Of a DNA stretch of 64,000 nucleotides, positions 58,080 to 64,000 are shown piece after piece. Source of the DNA: Aphelocoma coerulescens (taxonomy: Eukaryota; Chordata; Aves; Passeriformes; Corvidae); the NCBI RefSeq assembly GCF_041296385.1, contig NW_027183949.1:1648501-1712500 (forward strand), given 5' to 3'. Position 1 is the first letter of the stretch, and the number at the start of each line of letters is the position of its first letter. Under the pieces are notes generated by a model, which saw only the letters and a list, made by a program, of their open reading frames with translations, searched no databases and had not been told where the DNA came from. A program made the translations under genes and the position numbers.

Positions 58080-58880
58080 TTCTCTCTTTCTCTCTTCCTC
58101 TCTTCCTCTTCCTCTTCCTCTTCCTCTTCCTCTTCTCTCTTTCTCTCTTTCTCTCTTTCTCTCTTTCTCTCTTTCTCTCTTTCTCTCTTTCTCTCTTTTT
58201 CTCTCTTTCTCTTTCTCTCTCTCTTCCTCTTTTTCATTTCAGCGGAGTTTTCCCTCCTCGCCGCCGTCGAGTGCTACGACCGCTACGTGTCCCTCTGCAA
58301 ACCCCTGCACTACGGGACCCTCCTGGGCAGCAGAGCTTGTGCTCACATGGCAGCAGCTGCCTGGGCCAGTGGCTTTCTCAATGCTCTGCTGCACATTGCC
58401 ACTACCTTTTCCTTGCCCCTGTGCCAGGGCAGTGCCCTGGGCCAGTTCTTGGGTGAAATCCCACACATCCTCAAGCTCTCCTGCTCACACTGCCACCTCA
58501 GGGAACTCGGGCTTGTTGTGTTTTCCATCTGTTTAACTTTTGGTTCATTTGTGTTCCTTCTTTTCTCCTATGGGCAGATCTTCAGGGCTGTGCTGAGGAT
58601 CCCCTCTGAGCAGGGATGGCACAAAGCCTTTTGCACGTGCCTCCCTCACCTGGCCATGGTCTCCCTGTTCCTCAGCACTGGCTTTGTTGCCTGCTTGAAG
58701 CCCCCCTCTAGGTCCTCCCCATCCGTGGACCTGGCACTGCCAGTTCTGTACTCGGTGCTGCCTCCAGCCCTGAAGTCCCTCATCTACAGCCTGAGGAACC
58801 AGGAGCTCAAGGATGCCCTGAGGAAAATGATGACTGGATGCTTTCCAGAAGCAAAAACCTGCCTGTTTTCAGCTCCATAG
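57614..58880 (+). pseudogene. OR14-like olfactory receptor pseudogene, frame-broken (unit C)
   Basis: The tract is longest here (331 bp between landmarks), giving the remaining frame phase. The 3' half is in frame with the YAGGAAQ segment just before the tract but not with the 5' half, so an open frame runs from 57804 to 58880 without the true N-terminus. It keeps a more typical HTPMFFF where A and B read HSPMFFF, and has YGQIFRA where the others have YVQIFRA. Confidence 0.93.
57909..58236 (+). repeat. Polypyrimidine tract within the receptor (unit C)
   Basis: About 56 bp longer than in unit A. It has the longest CTTTCT run, a shorter CTTCCT block and more CTCTCTTT units on the right. Confidence 0.97.
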
Positions 58881-60547
58881 GCTAAAGTGTAATCATTAGA
58901 GGCCCAGCCTGCCTTCTCAGGTTGTTTTGGTGGTGGTGCTTTGGGGGCTTTTTTTCTTTTCCTATGTTAATGTTGTACCCAAAAGATTTTGTTATGCATC
59001 TTATTCCCTGTTTACAGGCTGAATGGGACTGTTGACAGGGACTGTGTCAATGAGGAGTCTGCTCTGTGTGTATTCACATGAAAGAAAGGACCCATCAGCA
59101 AGGTCTTTGTTCAAGATCCTTTGGTTGAGTCCATCCCTGAAGCTGGAGGGCAGGACCAGTTTTGCAGGCGTGGGGCAGGGAAGAGTCCCAGCAGAGCAGC
59201 ACAGCCAGGGAGCAGCAGAGCTTGGTCTTTTCAGAGCTCCTCTCTTATTACTTCCACTCTCTCCTTTGGAGCTGCTGTGATGGTGTAAGGCCACCAGCTC
59301 TGTGCGGGTGGTGCGAGTCCTGCTGCGTGTCACAGGCAGGGACAGGCCATGGGCACTGCTGGGACACAGCTGGGCTCCGCCACAGCAGTTCCATCAGCAA
59401 AGGGCATCTCCTGAAGGCACTGCAGGAAGGCTTTGCTCTCCCTGCACAGTCACTGTCAGGAAGAGGCCCAAGGAAGAGACTCTAAAGAGGCTGCCTGTGT
59501 TCCTTGTTCTCCCAGGGCTCAGTGGGATGAGATCAGGGTCCCAGTGTGGCCTTCAAGAGACTCAGGTGTGGTTCAGGTTTTGCTTGGTGGTGGCCAGTGC
59601 CCACCAGATGGTGAATGGTCTGTGATGAACCTTCCTGGGGCTCTGCAGCTTGTGCCAGGCCTGATGGCAGGGGAATGTTCTTCTGGAGGGACTTGGGAGC
59701 TGCCAGGAGAACGCAGGGGACCTGCAGGGACAGTGTGTGCCAGGGATCAGCCGTGAGTGGAGCTCCCTGGGCACAGGCCTGTCCAGGGTGGGCTCACCCA
59801 GAGATAAAGGACTGAATGTTTCCTGTGAGCCATGAGAGCTCTGCAGCCCCAGGGGACACAGCAGGTACAGGGAAAGGAGTCTGGGCAGTGACTCGTCTGA
59901 CCCTCTGGGAACTTGCAGAGGAGGATCCAGGGCAGCCCCAGCCCATGCGCCAGCCCTGGAACAAGGCAGGCACCTCAGAGCACCCTCCATGGCCACAGCA
60001 GAGCCTGTGTGGGAGGGGGTCCGTGCAGGGAGCACCATCAGCTGCAGAGCTCTGTCTCCCAGCTTGAGCAGCACAGCCCAGCAGAGGCAGCCCATGGCCC
60101 CGGGCAGCACAGCCCCCATGCTCTGCAGAGCAGCACCCCCAGCTCGGGGGCTGTGGGCAGCAGGGCAGAGGCTACAGCAAGGGCTGCTCAGGCCAGCACA
60201 GACGTGTTCCCCTGGGAAAGGCTCTGTGGGGAGCTGGGATGGGCCAGGAGAAGAGCAGGAGCTCGTGTGTGTGCAGAGGAGCCCTGGCAAGAGGAGCCCT
60301 GTCCCTGGGATAGCAGCAGGAGCAGCCTGAGGAGCCCCAGAGCCAACTCTCTGCTGCTGTGCTGGGCAGCGGGGCCCTGGGGCTGCAGGAGCTGCCCGAG
60401 CTGAGGATCTCCTGAGCATTCCAGACACGGAGTCACTGTCCCGCACCTCCAGTGCCTCCAGTTCCTGCTGCAGGGCCAGACAGGACTGGGCTTCTTTGCA
60501 GGGCTGGGGCCGGGGCAGGGAGAGGAAAACAATGGACCCTTGATTAT

Positions 60548-60715
60548 AAGACTCCCCTCAGTGTCACAATGCTCTCCATGGTTCCACGAGGCCTTGCAGT
60601 GCCACGCTGGCCCCTTGGTTCCTTTGGGCCCCACGCTGTCACTGGGGTGCCCTTGGTTACACGAGGCCCCACGGTGTCACAAGGCACCTTTGGTTCTCCG
60701 AGGGCCCTCAGCGTC
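60548..60715. repeat. Inverted minisatellite block (unit C)
   Basis: Counterpart of 14170-14337, with a few substitutions. Confidence 0.82.
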
Positions 60716-61316
60716 TGTTTTGCCAGTGGGCAGGGTCAGCCCCAAAGACACAGACACCAAGTTCAGGAATAGTGTAAGTTATTAGAATGCAAAACTGCAA
60801 AGAATCACAAAAGGAGAAGCCCAGCAAAGCACCCAATCATCACTACCAAAGATTGCGTACAGTAATCAAGAAAGAGACAGCACCAGTTACCCTCAGGCCT
60901 TGCCATCATCCACATCCTCACATCAGCTGGGGGAAGCTGTCACAGCCAAGGACTGGAGAGCCATTCCCGCACCCTGGGAGTTCCTGCAGGTGCATCCACC
61001 TTTGCGGGCAACGAGGCTTCAACCTCGCTGTGAGAGGGCCCAGCTTTGACAGCGTTGAACAAACAAGCCGACATCACTGCTAGTGTGGGAACATCTGGTT
61101 TCATTCTCCTCTTTGGTTTCTCCCAAAGCCTGGCCAGGGCTCAAGGAGGAACCGAGGGAGTTTGATCCTAAAGCCCCAAACAAGGCCAGATGGGGCCTCG
61201 TCCAGTTTCTAAATACAGAAAGGTCAATCCGTGTTTCACCAATGAACATAGAGCATATTGCTACTAATGCTTTGTTAATGAGCAGATACAAATAGAACAT
61301 TTGGTTGGAAGGTTCA
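60716..61316 (-). repeat. LTR-like repeat, 3' copy (unit C)
   Basis: 601 bp, sharing the CTCTTTGGTTTC variant with unit B. Confidence 0.72.
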
Positions 61317-61460
61317 TCTAGATGTCAACTTTGGCTCAGAGCCTGTTGTTCAGGCCTCAGTCAGGGCCTGTTGTTCAGGCCTCACTCCTTCAATCAGTCC
61401 TTTGACCTAGAGACGAACTGCAACCTTCATAACAATTCTTTTCATCCTACAATCTTAGAT

Positions 61461-61918
61461 TTAAGTATTAGAAATTCTTTGTTGACAAGCCAAAATATCA
61501 TACGGGAAGTGCTTTAAGGGTATCTTTTCACAATCTTCATAGGAACGCTTAACCCAGCCATGATTAAAGAGCTGTCCGTGAGTTTGATTCCATTTCCCTT
61601 TATACTGGCTGCAATTGAACAGTTTACAGTGTGGGTGCATACAACCTATTCCAGGAGACAACATCCATCCACAGACACTTTTCCCTACACATATTCCTCT
61701 TTATCCGATTTAGGCAAGAAATGCCTTTTCTATGAAAAGGCAGCGGTCGGGGATCGCCACCCTCGGTCTAGAGCTCTGTTTTTATCGTGAACTGTGCTCA
61801 AGTTTCTAACCCACCATTTGGGTTGGGCCAGATGGGCCAGCCAAGGCCAGTCATCGAATCCTTCTGGACTTCCACGCACCCAGCAATTACTGAGGTTAAA
61901 TGAGTTCCCTATCTCTGC
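61461..61918 (-). pseudogene. Possible Env surface-protein remnant, unit C
   Basis: Counterpart of 15083-15540 with the same break. Confidence 0.42.
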
Positions 61919-62229
61919 TCCTGCTGTTAGAAATCTATTTTCCCAACCAGTGCTCCGATTACAAGGAAAACATTAAATCAACAAGATCAACAATAGTTTC
62001 ACTGCTAAGTGGTCCCTTTCTGTCTGCAGAAGTCACTCACTCAGTGGCACATCAGTCTTCACATCGAGCGCCGTGGATCAGAGCACTTTCCAAAGGGACC
62101 ATTGGGGCAAACAGGGAGATTTGGTCTGGCAGGCTCTGCAAAACAATATCCTGTAACATCTCTTTGTTCTCTCACAGAACACTTGGCTGCAGGGACATGT
62201 GCCCATCTTTCTCACCCAGGTTTCAGGAT

Positions 62230-62817
62230 TCAAACAGTGTTGTCTTTGTTTACAGCTCTTACTTCAGCTGGCTCGGGCAGGCCATTTGGCCTCTGGACCC
62301 ACACTCTGGCTCCATGATTAGGACTGGTGGATCCAAACCCTTTATCTCCATGAACAGTAGTGATGTGAAGTGGATGTCCTTTTTTCACGGTTGTTTTAAA
62401 AACTGGCAATATCAATAACTGTGCTACCCTGCCGTGGGGTTGAATAATCCAGTGTTGTTCACTATTGTTTAACAGAACTACTTTAATTTCTCCTTGATAA
62501 TCTGCACCAACCACTCCTCCCACCATATGAACACTTGTCAAGGCCAAGCTTGAGTGGGCAGTTATCAAACCAAAGTGTCCCGGAGGAACCTGAATTCCTC
62601 TGCCGGTACTGATAATTCTCATTTGCTTCTGATTTTTCCTAATTAATTCTAATGCATAAAGGTCCAGCCCTGCAGCCTCTGCGATGGCCCTGTCAGGGAC
62701 CATCACCCCCGGAACAATTTCCCAGGAAGTCAAAGTGTCACTGTCCGTGGTTCTATTTGCAAATTGGGTGCAGCCATGCGCATCCAGGGGGTTTCCATTT
62801 CCCCAGTGGGCCCATTG
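62230..62817 (-). CDS. Retroviral dUTPase (dut/pro region), unit C
   Basis: Open over the same span, with the same motif III Gly. It agrees with unit A at most positions where B differs, but has its own changes near the C-terminus (Leu for Pro in NGPPEP and Asn for Gly in AVGKD). Confidence 0.86.
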   Translation of the reverse strand, partial: QWAHWGNGNPLDAHGCTQFANRTTDSDTLTSWEIVPGVMVPDRAIAEAAGLDLYALELIRKNQKQMRIISTGRGIQVPPGHFGLITAHSSLALTSVHMVGGVVGADYQGEIKVVLLNNSEQHWIIQPHGRVAQLLILPVFKTTVKKGHPLHITTVHGDKGFGSTSPNHGARVWVQRPNGLPEPAEVRAVNKDNTV

Positions 62818-62920
62818 TTAAGGATATGGAGCACATCTGGGAGGTGGGTTTTTCATTGCGACACATTCCCATCTCCTATATTTTTCAACTGCTCTTTTAA
62901 CAACCCCTTCATCTGTTCAA

Positions 62921-63172
62921 TCAGTTCTGCAGCTTGTGGATAGTCTGGGATATGAAAAACCCAGCAGTCTTACTCACTTTATTTTTCGCAGTAACAGACA
63001 AAGCATTCCACGTCCTAGCGTCAGCAAACCCTATAAAAACAGCCACTTTCATCCCTTCCTCCTTCATCTGTTGTATACAATCTCCCACAGTTTCCCAGCG
63101 ATGCTGGGGTCCTGGCCAGTCCTTTTCTGTAGCGTATTTAGTCTTATATCCCTGAGCAGCCAAAGCTAACAA
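62921..63172 (-). pseudogene. Possible gag fragment, unit C
   Basis: The predicted 83 residues match those of unit A; the call rests on position only. Confidence 0.3.
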
Positions 63173-63687
63173 ATGGGTATTTGGAGCATTATTTCACAAT
63201 GTCATTATATACATGTGAAAACATAAACATCGATTTTTATTATATTTTATTATGAACATGTAGATCATTATTTTTTGTTATTATTCTCGTTGTTATTATT
63301 ATTATTTCCTTTGCTCAAACAAATCCAAGCTCAAGATTAAAAACTTCTTCTGTCGCTCCATGTGGGAGCGTTTCAACAACAATCGTTCCTTCTGTTGGTG
63401 CTGTTTCCGAGATGCTGTTAACAAAATTCACCCTCATCTTCCCAAACCCACAAGTTCTTTTCCTTTTTCCATATGCAATTTTGGGATGCATTTTAATACA
63501 TCCAGTGCTTCAGCTTCTTTCAATTGACGTCCTCATTGCTCGCACAGAGCTCCGACCTCAGCCCACGCCACAGCCAGCAAACCCTAGGGAAGGTCTTCCC
63601 ATGCAGGAATTTTGGATGGGACCGATTCCTTACACTTACATTTAAAAAGCAGCATTTTGTTGAGATCCGGCCAGACTATATCAAATT

Positions 63688-64000
63688 TGTTTTACCAGTG
63701 GGCAGGGTCAGGACCAAAGACATAGACACCAACTCAAGGAATCAGCGTCATTTACTGTAGTTCAAAGCAGCAAAGAATCACAAAAGGAGAAGCTCAGCAA
63801 TGCACCCAATCATCCCTACCAAAGACTGCCCGTAGTGATTAAGAAAGAGACAGCAGCAGTTACCCTCAGACTTTACCATCACCCAGAGCCACCCATCAGC
63901 TGGGGGAAGCTGTCACAGCCAAGGACTGGAGAGCCATTCCCGGACACTGGGAGTTCCTGCAGGTGCCTCCACCCACAGGTGAGGCTTCCAACCTCCCTGT
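63688..64000 (-). repeat. LTR-like repeat, 5' copy, cut by the window end (unit C)
   Basis: The first 313 bp only. It shares AGGACC with unit A. Confidence 0.7.

Larger units (their letters stand above)
46315..64000. repeat. Macrosatellite unit C (incomplete, 17.7 kb)
   Basis: This is the third direct copy, cut by the window end inside the right LTR. It carries a 15-bp insertion at 48969-48983 that is absent from A and B, and its receptor pyrimidine tract is the longest of the three. It shares variants with B over roughly 48-57 kb but mostly with A over about 61.9-63.7 kb. Confidence 0.97.
60716..64000 (-). mobile_element. Endogenous retrovirus remnant, cut by the window end (unit C)
   Basis: Left LTR 60716-61316; the right LTR begins at 63688 and runs off the window. 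The dUTPase-gag side resembles unit A more than unit B. Confidence 0.78.

Noticed and set aside
1..64000. PAK3-like kinase genes, the other family expanded in finch
   Set aside because: No PAK-type motifs were found on either strand.
1..64000. CR1 LINE elements and RNA genes
   Set aside because: I saw no CR1 3' terminal octamer repeats or reverse transcriptase frames, and no tRNA or rRNA structure. A covariance-model or RepeatMasker search could still find degraded ones.

Overview
The window looks like avian nuclear DNA, most likely from a passerine. It holds spliced PIM-family kinase genes with GT-AG introns in GC-rich sequence, an OR14-type olfactory receptor of the kind greatly multiplied in birds, and a class II-like endogenous retrovirus with a dUTPase. 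Nothing prokaryotic is present. That PIM1-like kinases are expanded in the zebra finch is established knowledge; the species here is inference.

The dominant structure is a head-to-tail macrosatellite. Unit A is 1-23068, unit B is 23069-46314, and unit C starts at 46315 and is cut by the window end. By eye the units are about 98-99% identical; I could not compute this. Each unit has, left to right: (1) a PIM1-like kinase gene on the minus strand, with exons 3-1 at the left of the unit and exons 5-4 at the right end of the preceding unit, so each gene spans a unit boundary; (2) its CpG-rich 5' region with a GGGGCC hexamer tract inside exon 1; (3) about 2.7 kb with no recognised gene; (4) a 10-11 bp minisatellite, a roughly 38 bp minisatellite and a roughly 190 bp tandem array; (5) about 3 kb with no recognised gene; (6) an OR14-like receptor pseudogene on the plus strand, split by a long CTTTCT-type tract; (7) the 38 bp minisatellite in inverted orientation; (8) a minus-strand LTR retroelement remnant with a dUTPase; (9) about 2.6 kb unrecognised, followed by the only canonical AATAAA downstream of the kinase and a degenerate second PIM fragment.

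Two kinase genes are complete in the window (22191-24688 and 45437-47956). A third (308-1651) loses exons 4-5 off the left edge. Exons 2-5 of the two complete genes predict the same protein, so the copies differ only in the N-terminal Pro-Arg tract (11, 6 and 8 perfect hexamers in A, B and C). The predicted kinase keeps the glycine loop, VAIK lysine, HRD and DFG. It also has an unusual N-terminal hydrophobic segment and a stop codon about 17 residues earlier than in mammalian PIM1.

The most striking observations are the hexamer tract inside a kinase exon; the receptor tract, whose three lengths put the 3' half in all three reading frames relative to the 5' half; and a change in which units resemble each other along their length, which suggests unequal exchange or gene conversion. 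The retroviral dUTPase is open in all three units but has glycine at the expected catalytic aspartate.
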